From the NCBI GenBank assembly GCA_021772055.1, contig JAETNR010000012.1, positions 1 to 64,000 of the forward strand: a stretch of 64,000 bases of DNA, read 5' to 3'. The notes under the pieces are model-generated. The model had not been told where the DNA came from and did not search any database. It was given only the letters and a program-made list of their open reading frames with translations. A program made the position numbers and the translations under genes. Every line of letters begins with the position of its first letter. Within the stretch, counting starts at the first letter, position 1. Shown here piece after piece: positions 27,602 through 37,270 of this stretch. Origin of the DNA: Blautia sp. (lineage in GTDB: Bacteria; Bacillota; Clostridia; Lachnospirales; Lachnospiraceae).

Positions 27602-30406
27602 TCATTCCACTGCTCTGAGCAGCTTGTCAATCTTTTCCTGCTGCTCATAAGATACATAGGTAAACGGTCCGTTCATCAGCTCCTGCAAGGTATACAGTTC
27701 ATCAAAGAACGGCAGGTCTTTCACTATGGAGAAGTACTCTTCATCCAATACCTTTTTGGTTCCTTCATAAGCCATCAGCTCCTCCATCGGAGAATTAATG
27801 GAATAAACCTTGCGGCACGGGGTCGTAGGCTCATAACAGAAGGTATAAGTGCCTGCCGCAGCCGTCACCTCCACATTTTTGCCGGCCTGAGCTACAGACA
27901 GGATGCCGTCCTTCCATTCAGTCTGAGCGATGATCACATCTGCAGATGCGTCAGGAAGCACAATCACAGCCTCAGCGTCAAAGGGAACGGTTACTGTAAA
28001 ATGCAGTTCTTTTCCTTCGATTGACCACTCACTTCTGATCAATCCCGAAGCAGAGCGAAGGGAAGCCTTTGCCCACCGAATCTGATAATTTGGAGTCGGT
28101 GCAACGGTAAATTTCTTAAAGCCTGCAGCCTCCTCAGAGGGCTGGATACCAAGCATATTCCTGTACATCCATTCCACAATAGAGCCGTAGGAATAATGAT
28201 TCAGGGAGTTCATGCCCGTACCGCTGATCTTGCCGTCCGGCATTACGGAGTTCCAGCGTTCCCAGACAGTGGTGGCCCCCATAAGAACCTCATACAGCCA
28301 TCCCGGGAACCCTTTTTCCATCAGAAGACGGTATGCAATGTCATTCATGCCGTTCTTGGAAAGAACAGGGCAAAGATACGGTGTTCCTACAAATCCGGTG
28401 TTCAGGTGATATTTATTCTTCTTCAGGATTTCCAAAAGCCCTGCACAGGTCTTTTCATAGGCAAAGTCCGGAGTCAATCCCATATAAAGAACCACAACAT
28501 GCGCAGTCATGGTATTGACACACAAGCGTCCTGCAGGCGTAAAATATTCATTCACAAAAGCATCATGAATTTTTTCTGCAAGACAGCTGTAATAAGCAGC
28601 ATCCTCCTCTTTTCCCAGGATCTTTGCAGTTTTTGCCACAATATTGGTGGAGTAATAATAGTATCCAGAGCAGATCAGGAACGGATCTGTTGCGCCGTAT
28701 ACTCCGCCCTCCACATTTCCGTCCAATGCCAGCCAGTCTGCATAGTGAAATCCGCTCTGCCACAGGTATTTGTTTCCGTATTTCTCATCTTCCCGGCGCA
28801 TATAGTCCACCCAGGCTTTCATGCTGTCATACTGACGGCTTAATATGCCCTTATCACCATAGTGCAGGTATACGTTCCACGGAATAATCGTAGCAGCATC
28901 TCCCCATGCAGTAGAAGCGTCTCCCTGATAATTTGCCACCGGAACAACATCAGGCACACTGCCGTTCAGTTTGAGCTGTTCCGCATACACATCCTTGCCG
29001 AACTTGGTATAGAATGCATAGGTATCCATATTAAAACATGCAGTGCCGCTGAAAATCTGCGCATCTCCGGTCCAGCCGTAGCGCTCATCTCTCTGAGGAC
29101 AGTCCGTCGGAACATCCAGGAAATTGCCTTTCTGGCCCCATTTTGCATTATGCACAAGCTGATTTACCAAAGGATCAGAGGTTTCAATATTACCCAGTTC
29201 TTCCATCTCGGAATGAATCACCAGTCCTCGGAAATCCTCCAAATCCGGCTCGCCGTCCCAGCCAACTACATTTACAAAACGGAATCCGTAGAATGTAAAG
29301 TGCTGTCTCACTTCTCTTTCAACGCCGTCAGAAATATAGGTAAATTCAGCCTTTGCAGTACGCAGGTTGTCATTATAGAAATTGTCATCCTGAAGGATCT
29401 CTCCAAACTGGAAGAACAGCTTTGTTCCCTTGGGTGCTTTGCAGCGGAAGCTAAGCCAGCCTACCATATTCTGTCCCATATCCAGAACCGTCTCCCCTGC
29501 AGGAGTATGGATCACTTCAATCGGTTTCAGTCTTTCGTGAATGGTGATTGCAGGGCTCAGGCGGGGACTCAATTTCTTTTTATCCAGGTCAATGGTCTCT
29601 GTTTCAAACACCTCGCTGGTATCCAGTGTCATATCGAATACTTCCCCGGGATAAATACCGCTGTAAACCACTCTGCTCTTCCGTGCTTTCCAGGACGGAT
29701 CCGTGCAAATGATCTCTTCTGTGCCGTCTTCGTATGTAATATGAAGCTCTGCAATAGCAGCAAGACGGTCCCCATAGTTTTCGGAAGTCTTCCGAAGCCC
29801 GTACCAGCCCTTATACCAGCCGTCCCCCAGGGCGATCTCAATGTTGTTTTTGCCCTCGGAAAGCTTCATTTCATAAGTCTGGTACTGAATCCATGTATCA
29901 AAGTCACAAAGGCCCGGAAGCAGAACCTCATCTCCCTGCTTTTCTCCATTTAAGTACAGCTCATAAACGCCCAGGCCTACCATGTACATTCTTGCCTTCT
30001 TTACAGGCTTTTCAATCTCCACATCCTTAAAGAGAACAGCCTGTACATCCTTTGGAAGGGACGGGGTGATCCAGTCCGCTTTCCATTCTCCGCCCTTGGC
30101 AGTTTCAAACCATGCAGCATCACTTTCGGCCGTTTCTCCGTTATCTGCCCACACCTTTACTTTCCAGTAATATCTTGTCTCCGGTTCCGTTGTGAAAGGA
30201 AGCACATAAGCAGTGCTCACAATATCCTCTTTTTCTCCGGAATCATAGACCAGATCCGTAAATGCTTCATCCTTTGCCACCAGAACCTGTGCCCTGGCCT
30301 GCTTCTTGGCTTCCGTTTCCTCCACTACATAAGAAATGGTTGGTTCCGGCAAATCATAGCCCATGGGATTTACCAAATGATTTACCTTCAAATGACAAAT
30401 CTTCAT
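27602..30406 (-). CDS. alpha-L-rhamnosidase (GH78)
   Basis: 934 aa; ARMYMVGLGVYELYLNGEKQGDEVLLPG, DMGQNMVGW, DVPTDCPQRDERYGWTGDAQIF. Confidence 0.93.
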   Translation of the reverse strand: MKICHLKVNHLVNPMGYDLPEPTISYVVEETEAKKQARAQVLVAKDEAFTDLVYDSGEKEDIVSTAYVLPFTTEPETRYYWKVKVWADNGETAESDAAWFETAKGGEWKADWITPSLPKDVQAVLFKDVEIEKPVKKARMYMVGLGVYELYLNGEKQGDEVLLPGLCDFDTWIQYQTYEMKLSEGKNNIEIALGDGWYKGWYGLRKTSENYGDRLAAIAELHITYEDGTEEIICTDPSWKARKSRVVYSGIYPGEVFDMTLDTSEVFETETIDLDKKKLSPRLSPAITIHERLKPIEVIHTPAGETVLDMGQNMVGWLSFRCKAPKGTKLFFQFGEILQDDNFYNDNLRTAKAEFTYISDGVEREVRQHFTFYGFRFVNVVGWDGEPDLEDFRGLVIHSEMEELGNIETSDPLVNQLVHNAKWGQKGNFLDVPTDCPQRDERYGWTGDAQIFSGTACFNMDTYAFYTKFGKDVYAEQLKLNGSVPDVVPVANYQGDASTAWGDAATIIPWNVYLHYGDKGILSRQYDSMKAWVDYMRREDEKYGNKYLWQSGFHYADWLALDGNVEGGVYGATDPFLICSGYYYYSTNIVAKTAKILGKEEDAAYYSCLAEKIHDAFVNEYFTPAGRLCVNTMTAHVVVLYMGLTPDFAYEKTCAGLLEILKKNKYHLNTGFVGTPYLCPVLSKNGMNDIAYRLLMEKGFPGWLYEVLMGATTVWERWNSVMPDGKISGTGMNSLNHYSYGSIVEWMYRNMLGIQPSEEAAGFKKFTVAPTPNYQIRWAKASLRSASGLIRSEWSIEGKELHFTVTVPFDAEAVIVLPDASADVIIAQTEWKDGILSVAQAGKNVEVTAAAGTYTFCYEPTTPCRKVYSINSPMEELMAYEGTKKVLDEEYFSIVKDLPFFDELYTLQELMNGPFTYVSYEQQEKIDKLLRAVE

Positions 30407-30426
30407 AATTATATTTCTCCTTTCTG

Positions 30427-31962
30427 CTATTTGCTTCCGCTTATTTTTCCATCTGCAATCTCTTTCAAAAATTCCGAGGGGCTCTTTCCCATATAAGAAC
30501 GGAAAATCCGGCTGAAATAGAACTGATCTTCATATCCCACCATCGCCGCCACGTCCTTAATAAAGCTGTCCGGCTTTTCCATAAACAGCTCCTTCGCTCT
30601 GTTCATACGCAGTTCTGTGAGATACTGGCTAAAGGAATTTCCGGAATATTTTCGAAACAGCCTGCTCATATACGGCTGGGATATTCCAAACTGATGGCAG
30701 AGTTCTACCAGAGTGATGGTTTTTCCCATGTTCATTTTCAGATAATGGACGATCATGTCAAAGTATTCCCGGGAGTCCACCCTACTGCTGCCGGTATCAT
30801 CCTTTTCAAAATGCAGAAATACTTCCATCAGGCTATCCACAAGCATTCCAACCGAGGTCGCATAGAAAAATGCATCACTGAGCAGATACTCGCTCTCCGG
30901 CATAGACAGCCTGCAAAGTCCATTCTGACGCATAATAGACAATACCTCTCTTGTAAAACTCTCCATCCAAAGCTGGGAAGGCTTACATTTCTCCAGGATT
31001 TCGTAGCCTTTGCGGATTTCCGGCATGATCTGGTCTGATTTTCTGGTTCTCACCACCGATTCTAGCCCAACCAGAATTTTTTCTTCCAACTTCCGCAGTT
31101 CCGTTACCGAAAGCCCCGGCCCATGTTCCGAAGGATTTTCCAAATTCACGCTTTGTGTCACTCCCACACAACTGCGCTGATCCAGTTCCTGGTACATCCT
31201 TCTTATCTTCTCCTGCAGTTCCTCCAGCAAAAACGGCCTGCTGTCATAAATCAGCGTATAATAATTAGGCTCTTTCTGCTGGCGCTGAATTTTCTGTATA
31301 TATTTCAGGAACTCCTTTTCCGGAAGAATCTCCCGGGGAATCAGATACATGGATTCCATTTCGTCCCGTCCGAAGATCAGATACTGCTCATCAATGTCGG
31401 AATAGATTTCCCTTGTCTTATCCATGGAAAAGCGGCGGGGAAGTCCGTTTGTCCGCAAAATAGCGCCGTAATACTGGGAATAAGGCATATAGCGCTTCAC
31501 TTTATCCAGATCCACCGTTTCTCCGTTGCCCAATGCCCGGAGAATGCGGTTTCTCTCTTTGTATTGGATCTGCCTTATCCGTGTTACAGAATATTCCAGA
31601 GAACGGAGCAGCACGGACGGCACGATCGGTTTCAGTATATAATCCGTTACCCCGGAGCGGATGGCACTTTGTGCATACTCAAAGTCCTGGTAGCCGCTCA
31701 CAAGAATGAAACAGATTTCAGGAAATTCCCCTTTTACCATAGACGCCAGCTCCACCCCTGACAAAAGCGGCATCTTAATATCCGATATGATCAGATCCGG
31801 CCTGATCTCGCGAACCTTCTGCAAAGCCTCCTGCCCATTTTCCGCAGTTGCCACAACATGATAGTCTTTACTTCTTCGATCAATAATCGAACAGATTGAT
31901 TTCAGTGCAAGCGGTTCATCATCCGCGACTAATACCCGATATATGGTTCTCACCTCTCTCAC
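30427..31962 (-). CDS. YesN-type response regulator with AraC output domain
   Basis: REC YRVLVADDEPLALKSI...DLIISDIKMPLLSG and C-terminal AraC HTH. Confidence 0.9.
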   Translation of the reverse strand: MREVRTIYRVLVADDEPLALKSICSIIDRRSKDYHVVATAENGQEALQKVREIRPDLIISDIKMPLLSGVELASMVKGEFPEICFILVSGYQDFEYAQSAIRSGVTDYILKPIVPSVLLRSLEYSVTRIRQIQYKERNRILRALGNGETVDLDKVKRYMPYSQYYGAILRTNGLPRRFSMDKTREIYSDIDEQYLIFGRDEMESMYLIPREILPEKEFLKYIQKIQRQQKEPNYYTLIYDSRPFLLEELQEKIRRMYQELDQRSCVGVTQSVNLENPSEHGPGLSVTELRKLEEKILVGLESVVRTRKSDQIMPEIRKGYEILEKCKPSQLWMESFTREVLSIMRQNGLCRLSMPESEYLLSDAFFYATSVGMLVDSLMEVFLHFEKDDTGSSRVDSREYFDMIVHYLKMNMGKTITLVELCHQFGISQPYMSRLFRKYSGNSFSQYLTELRMNRAKELFMEKPDSFIKDVAAMVGYEDQFYFSRIFRSYMGKSPSEFLKEIADGKISGSK

Positions 31963-32089
31963 TCAATTAAAACAATTTCGTAACTGTTCAGTACCTTCAC
32001 AGTTACCTACTGAATAGTTACACAATTTCTATGATATCATGAATCAGCTTCCATTGATATCTATTTTTTCAGATTTTCCGGATATTTAT

Positions 32090-33880
32090 TCAGCTGCGAA
32101 AAGATAGACCCTCTTCGCAATCACCTGTCAATATTTCCCCAACTTTGATCTCTGTTCCTCCATCCGGAAGGTTTCGTATGGAGAAGATCAGACTTTCATT
32201 ATACAGCAAAAAGCATCTTGCATAGGTATTCACCAGACCCATGCCTCCGATTTCCAGTTCCATGCCGCTGTGATCCAGTATTTTTTTCCGAATCCTCCTG
32301 ATTTTTTCTTCGATCTCTTTCAGCTTGTCCTCCGGAATTCCTACACCTCTGTCCCTCACACAGATTTCCCACCGATCCGGCTGCCTGGTGCCGCACACCT
32401 GGATCTCCATCTTCTGATCCGTATTTTCATAGGCATGTGCCAAAATATTCTCTACAAACTGATGCAGTGTCATCTTCGGAAGAAGTTCCTCCCTAACGCC
32501 TGCATCCACATTCATTTCAAAGGAAATTTTATCTCCATGGCGGGCTTTGAGCAAATACAGGTAATTATCCAGATACTGCATTTCCTGTTCCACCTGTGCG
32601 TACCGCTCAATATTGCTGGTGGAATACCGCAGCATATTTGCCAGTGCTCCGCATATCTCGCAGATCATATCATCATCATTTTCAACGCCCCTGCTGGAAA
32701 TAATATTCAGCACATTATAAAGAAAATGAGGGTTGATCTGCGCCTGCAGGGCATCAAACTGCGCCTGCGTTTGAAGCATGAGTGATTTTCTTTCATTCTG
32801 GACCGCCTGACTTACCCGCTCTGTCATAACGTGATAAGAATTAGCCAGCATTTTCACCTCATCCAGTCCATAGTCTCCCGAGACGGTCTGCATATCCAGG
32901 TTTTCCAGGTTTGTATGCTCGATCATCTTTCTGAGATCCCGAATCGGCCTGGCCAGGGCATAGGACCACAGGACGATCAGCAGCAGACAGATGGCAAACG
33001 AGATCAGCGCCGCCAAAGTCGAGGTAATAAGAATTACAACCCTGCCGCTTTCCTCAGCCAGTTCAGAAACATAGGCGATCACGCTGAAGGACATATTTCC
33101 GGAATCGTTTCTGGATACCAGCATCCCGTTTACACGCTTTGTTTCTCCCGGAAAAACGCCCAGAAGTGTTTGGAATTCCTTCCCGTCAGGACAATTCTCC
33201 CTGCTGGAATACAAAACCTCTGTCCCGTTTGCCAGGATTAAAAACTGCGCATTCGGGTCTGCAACAGAAAGCTCTCCCAGACTCTCTACGGTATTCTCCA
33301 CTTCAATATATCCCATATGAAATCCCTGCAGAGCCTTCATCATGGAATAAACTTCAGGGCCTTCTGTTCTCCCCCAACGGTCTGTGTGTGCCCCCACCAG
33401 GACTGTTTTTCCCTTTGCACGGATTGCCTGTTCAAGATAGGGAATTTCATCCAGTTCGAAGGAGTCAGCCAACTGCGCTGAATTCATTCCGCTAAAACTG
33501 CTGATCAGATTTCCAAGTTGATTATAAAATACAACTCTGTATGAGTTTTTAATCGTATACTCCGTGCTAAATCCAATACTCAAAGTTGTCTGTGCACTTA
33601 ATGCATAATCACTGGGGATGGTTCCTTCTGAAACCATCCCCAGTGTTTTAATACTATCCAGCATGGACACATCCGATAAAATATAATAGATAATCGCATC
33701 CATTCGGCTTAACCGGTCTTCGAATTGGGAAACAAGCTGTTCAGAGGTCACCGCCAGGCTTTCTTCCTGTCTCTTGACTTCATAATCCAAGCTAATCCTG
33801 TATACAACCACTCCAAGGCTCAAGCTCAATATAAGTGCAACTGTTGCATAAGCAAGAATCAATCTGGTCTGATATTTCAT
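32090..33880 (-). CDS. YesM-type sensor histidine kinase
   Basis: HAMP plus His_kinase motif LQAQINPHFLYNVLNIISS and GVGIPEDKL ATPase box. Confidence 0.9.
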   Translation of the reverse strand: MKYQTRLILAYATVALILSLSLGVVVYRISLDYEVKRQEESLAVTSEQLVSQFEDRLSRMDAIIYYILSDVSMLDSIKTLGMVSEGTIPSDYALSAQTTLSIGFSTEYTIKNSYRVVFYNQLGNLISSFSGMNSAQLADSFELDEIPYLEQAIRAKGKTVLVGAHTDRWGRTEGPEVYSMMKALQGFHMGYIEVENTVESLGELSVADPNAQFLILANGTEVLYSSRENCPDGKEFQTLLGVFPGETKRVNGMLVSRNDSGNMSFSVIAYVSELAEESGRVVILITSTLAALISFAICLLLIVLWSYALARPIRDLRKMIEHTNLENLDMQTVSGDYGLDEVKMLANSYHVMTERVSQAVQNERKSLMLQTQAQFDALQAQINPHFLYNVLNIISSRGVENDDDMICEICGALANMLRYSTSNIERYAQVEQEMQYLDNYLYLLKARHGDKISFEMNVDAGVREELLPKMTLHQFVENILAHAYENTDQKMEIQVCGTRQPDRWEICVRDRGVGIPEDKLKEIEEKIRRIRKKILDHSGMELEIGGMGLVNTYARCFLLYNESLIFSIRNLPDGGTEIKVGEILTGDCEEGLSFRS

Positions 33881-33948
33881 TTATCCTCTCTTTTCCCCCA
33901 TAGATGCCGTTCATACAAAGAGGCTCTCCGGTTACCGGCTATACTTTA

Positions 33949-34782
33949 TCATCCTTTCACTGATCCGGCCACCATACCGTCTACGATCTTTTTATTAAAG
34001 AAAATAAACAGAATCAGCATTGGTATCGTGATCAGGATAATATCAGCAAACAGCAGGTTATAGCTGCTTGAGAACTGACCCTTATAATTATATAATGTCA
34101 GCTGAACAGTCGTATTTTCAGCTCCCGGCAAGAAATACAATGGGTTTGTAAAGTCATTAAAAGTAGTTACTGCAGTTAAAATAATAATAGTTGCTCGAAT
34201 GGGCTTCAACAGAGGATTAATGATTCTGATGAATACCTGGAACGGATTACATCCGTCAATTCTTGCCGCTTCCTCCAATTCCCTTGGAATAGAAGCCATA
34301 TATCCACGGAACAGCATAATGGTAAACGGTGTCTGCAGCGCAATTTCAACCATAACCATGCCAAACATAGTTTTATAAATATGAAGCTTCTGAAGAAGAT
34401 CAATGGTTGGAAGAATGGCAGCAGGAATCATCAGGCCAAGCATAATAATCCACTGCACAACCTTCATCACACGGTCATTACGTCTCTGAATAACATAACC
34501 GGCCATGGCACATGTGACCAGCAGTCCAAGTACCGTAAAAACAGTCAGAATCAAGCTGTTTTTAAATGCTGTCACAAGCTGATAGTTTGAATAGGAAAAT
34601 ACCTCCTTGTAGTTTTCAAAATGCAGCTCTGACGGCCAGTTGATCGTCAAAAGCCCCGCTTCCGTCTTTGATTTCAAAGAGTTTACAAACATAAAATAGA
34701 ATGGGAGGATAAAAATCAGCAGTGTCAGAACCACACCGATAATATCTGCGGCCCAGATCAGCCTTTTCTGTTTTTTTGTCAT
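33949..34782 (-). CDS. carbohydrate ABC transporter permease (MalG type), paralog of 9987..10817
   Basis: 277 aa, near-colinear identity with the first copy. Confidence 0.9.
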   Translation of the reverse strand: MTKKQKRLIWAADIIGVVLTLLIFILPFYFMFVNSLKSKTEAGLLTINWPSELHFENYKEVFSYSNYQLVTAFKNSLILTVFTVLGLLVTCAMAGYVIQRRNDRVMKVVQWIIMLGLMIPAAILPTIDLLQKLHIYKTMFGMVMVEIALQTPFTIMLFRGYMASIPRELEEAARIDGCNPFQVFIRIINPLLKPIRATIIILTAVTTFNDFTNPLYFLPGAENTTVQLTLYNYKGQFSSSYNLLFADIILITIPMLILFIFFNKKIVDGMVAGSVKG

Positions 34783-35654
34783 TGGATTGCCTCCTCTCTC
34801 TTCATAAGGAAATGCTGGAGCGGGAATGCAATGCAGGAAATCAGGACTAGCATAATCACGTTGCCCGCTGTTGACAGACCATAAAAGCCATAAGCATACT
34901 GCTTATAGATGACGGATGCCATAACGTCCGTTGCAAATCCAGGACCGCCGCCTGTCATAGCCCAGATCAGGTCAAATGTACGAAGACCACCAATCAGGGA
35001 CAGGATGATAATAGAGTTCTGGGAAGGTGCAACCAACGGAAGCGTAATACTCTTCAGCTGCTGCCATGCATTTGCACCGTCAATAGAAGCCGCTTCATAA
35101 TAGGTCTTGTCAATAGACTGTACACCTGCAATATAAATCACTACAGAAATTGAAAGACCTTTCCATACATCAGTTGCAATCACGCTGTACAGAGCCAGGT
35201 TCATATCGCCCAGGAAATTGATCGGGGAAAATCCAAGTGCCTGCAGGGCAAGATTGAACACACCTTTCGTAGGATGCATCAGGTAGGAAAACGTAAGGCC
35301 AACCGCCATTGTGGAAACCAAATTCGGAAAAAAAACCGCTGAACGGATAAAGCCTTTTGTACGAATCTTACTACAAAGGAAAATTGCAAGGAAGAATGCA
35401 ATAATTACCTTCAGACCACTGGTAAGAAACGCATAAATCAGAGTATGTACAATAGAGGAACTCAACGAGTTCTCTGAAAAGAACATTTTATAATTATCCA
35501 GTCCGCAGAAGGTTGCCGAATCAAAATTCCACACTGTCATACTATAATACAGGGAAGTAATGATCGGATATAAGAAAAATACACCAAAAATCACCAGCGA
35601 AGGAACCACGAACCAGAAGGAGTATAATTTATTGTCCTTGTTTTTGGATTTCAT
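34779..35654 (-). CDS. carbohydrate ABC transporter permease (MalF type), paralog of 10817..11692
   Basis: 291 aa, EAA loop YYEAASIDGANAWQQLKSITLPLV. Confidence 0.9.
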   Translation of the reverse strand: MKSKNKDNKLYSFWFVVPSLVIFGVFFLYPIITSLYYSMTVWNFDSATFCGLDNYKMFFSENSLSSSIVHTLIYAFLTSGLKVIIAFFLAIFLCSKIRTKGFIRSAVFFPNLVSTMAVGLTFSYLMHPTKGVFNLALQALGFSPINFLGDMNLALYSVIATDVWKGLSISVVIYIAGVQSIDKTYYEAASIDGANAWQQLKSITLPLVAPSQNSIIILSLIGGLRTFDLIWAMTGGGPGFATDVMASVIYKQYAYGFYGLSTAGNVIMLVLISCIAFPLQHFLMKREEAIQ

Positions 35655-35726
35655 AACAGCCTCCTTAACAAAACGACCGCCCGCATAAGCAGGCGGCCAA
35701 AAATTTCAGTTACACAATATCAGGAA

Positions 35727-37019
35727 TTATTCCCATCCAAGTCCCTGCTGAACTGCAGATTTCTTGCAGTCTTCATCGTACATCTGAGCTGCTGTTGCTC
35801 CGTCAATCTGTCCAAGAGCAGCAGATGTAGTAATCTGTTCACAGGTAGATCCTTTTACAGGAGTCATGAATTCAAGTGCCGGAGCTGTCTTTCCTGCATC
35901 AAAGTACTGCTGCATATCTACACGGATTGCCGGTGCTACAGAATCCGGAAGTGTAAAGCCTTTAATACAGGACGGTCCGTTTGCACCCATATAGCTGATA
36001 TATTCGTTCATATTCTCTTCCTGATACCAGAAATCAAGAAAAGCAAGCGCTGCTTCCGTATTTGCGCTGTCTTTGTTGATATACCATGCGTTTGGCTCCC
36101 AAACCGTAAGGCCAACGTTTTCAGCATCATCGCCAGGAACAGCAAATACGCCAATATTATCAGCAGCTTCCGGATGATTTGCAACCATTACCGGAATAAC
36201 CTGGGTCAGCATGATCCAGTGTGTAGCCTGGCCTGTAGCCATTTCCTCAAGACCGTCATCATATTTTGCTGCAGTATAGTCTGCATTGTACATATCTACT
36301 AAATCTTCATATTTTTTCCAGCCTGCAAGGCCGCCTTCATCTGATGCAAATTTTGCGGTGCCTGCTGTAAAGTCATCTGCAAATGCAGGATTTTTAGCTA
36401 AAACATTATAGTTATCTCCCAGGAACAGAACCTGAGTTGTCCAGGTGTCACCTGAGGAAAGGTATACCGGTGTCTTTCCGGCATCTTTCAGAGCCTGGCA
36501 GTTTGCAACAAATTCATCCCATGTTTTGGGAACTTCAAGGCCAAGTTCTTCATAATCCGGTTTCCAGTAAATAACTGCGCCGCCCTGTGTTGTTGTAAAC
36601 GGAGCTCCGTAGATACGGCCATCCTGGCTTACTGTACTGGTAAATGTCTCGTCGAATTTTGCCGTCATTTCCTCATCTGTGATATCAAGGAAATGTTCCT
36701 TCGGATTTAATGCGGAAAACAGAGAGCCGGAGTTATAGTTTGCAATATCCGGAAGATCGCCGGATGCGCATTTTGTTTTAATAATATTATCGCCTTCTGT
36801 TCCTCCCGGGCTGATTTCAACTGCAAATTCCATTCCCAGTTCTTCCGTTGCCTTTGCCATAATAGCCTGGGTTCCCTCATTATACTCTGCACTATAAGCC
36901 CATATGCTCAAGGTAACTCCCTCATAAGGCTTTGCAGATTCTTCTGCCATTACGGTTGCAGGAACCATTCCGATGGTCATTGCTGAAGCCAGTAATACTG
37001 CTAATGCTGATTTTTTCAT
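35727..37019 (-). CDS. extracellular solute-binding protein (no lipobox), paralog of 11770..13065
   Basis: Start placed at MKKSALAVLLASAMTIGMVPATVMAEESAKPYEG; strong colinear similarity with the first SBP. Confidence 0.88.
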   Translation of the reverse strand: MKKSALAVLLASAMTIGMVPATVMAEESAKPYEGVTLSIWAYSAEYNEGTQAIMAKATEELGMEFAVEISPGGTEGDNIIKTKCASGDLPDIANYNSGSLFSALNPKEHFLDITDEEMTAKFDETFTSTVSQDGRIYGAPFTTTQGGAVIYWKPDYEELGLEVPKTWDEFVANCQALKDAGKTPVYLSSGDTWTTQVLFLGDNYNVLAKNPAFADDFTAGTAKFASDEGGLAGWKKYEDLVDMYNADYTAAKYDDGLEEMATGQATHWIMLTQVIPVMVANHPEAADNIGVFAVPGDDAENVGLTVWEPNAWYINKDSANTEAALAFLDFWYQEENMNEYISYMGANGPSCIKGFTLPDSVAPAIRVDMQQYFDAGKTAPALEFMTPVKGSTCEQITTSAALGQIDGATAAQMYDEDCKKSAVQQGLGWE

Positions 37020-37170
37020 TTTTTTATCCCCTTTCTCTTTTTTACGTAAGGAAAAACAATTTTCCCTTGAAAGTGAATTCATTATATTAAAAAAATCAAA
37101 AAATGAACATAGAAATTTCATAATTTTTAGATGGAAAATCCAGTCCATTTTCTCATTGACAGCCCTATTA

Positions 37171-37210
37171 AAAAAAGGAAAGCCAAATCGAAACCTCAAT
37201 TCAGCTTTCC
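37171..37210 (-). terminator. intrinsic terminator of glgP
   Basis: Minus strand GGAAAGC...GCTTTCC followed by TTTTTTT; additional hairpin CGGGCAAA-cgca-TTTGCCCG at 37233..37252. Confidence 0.7.
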
Positions 37211-37270
37211 TTCTATATTATTATGATGTTGGCGGGCAAACGCATTTGCCCGTCACGATGCCTTCAGATC

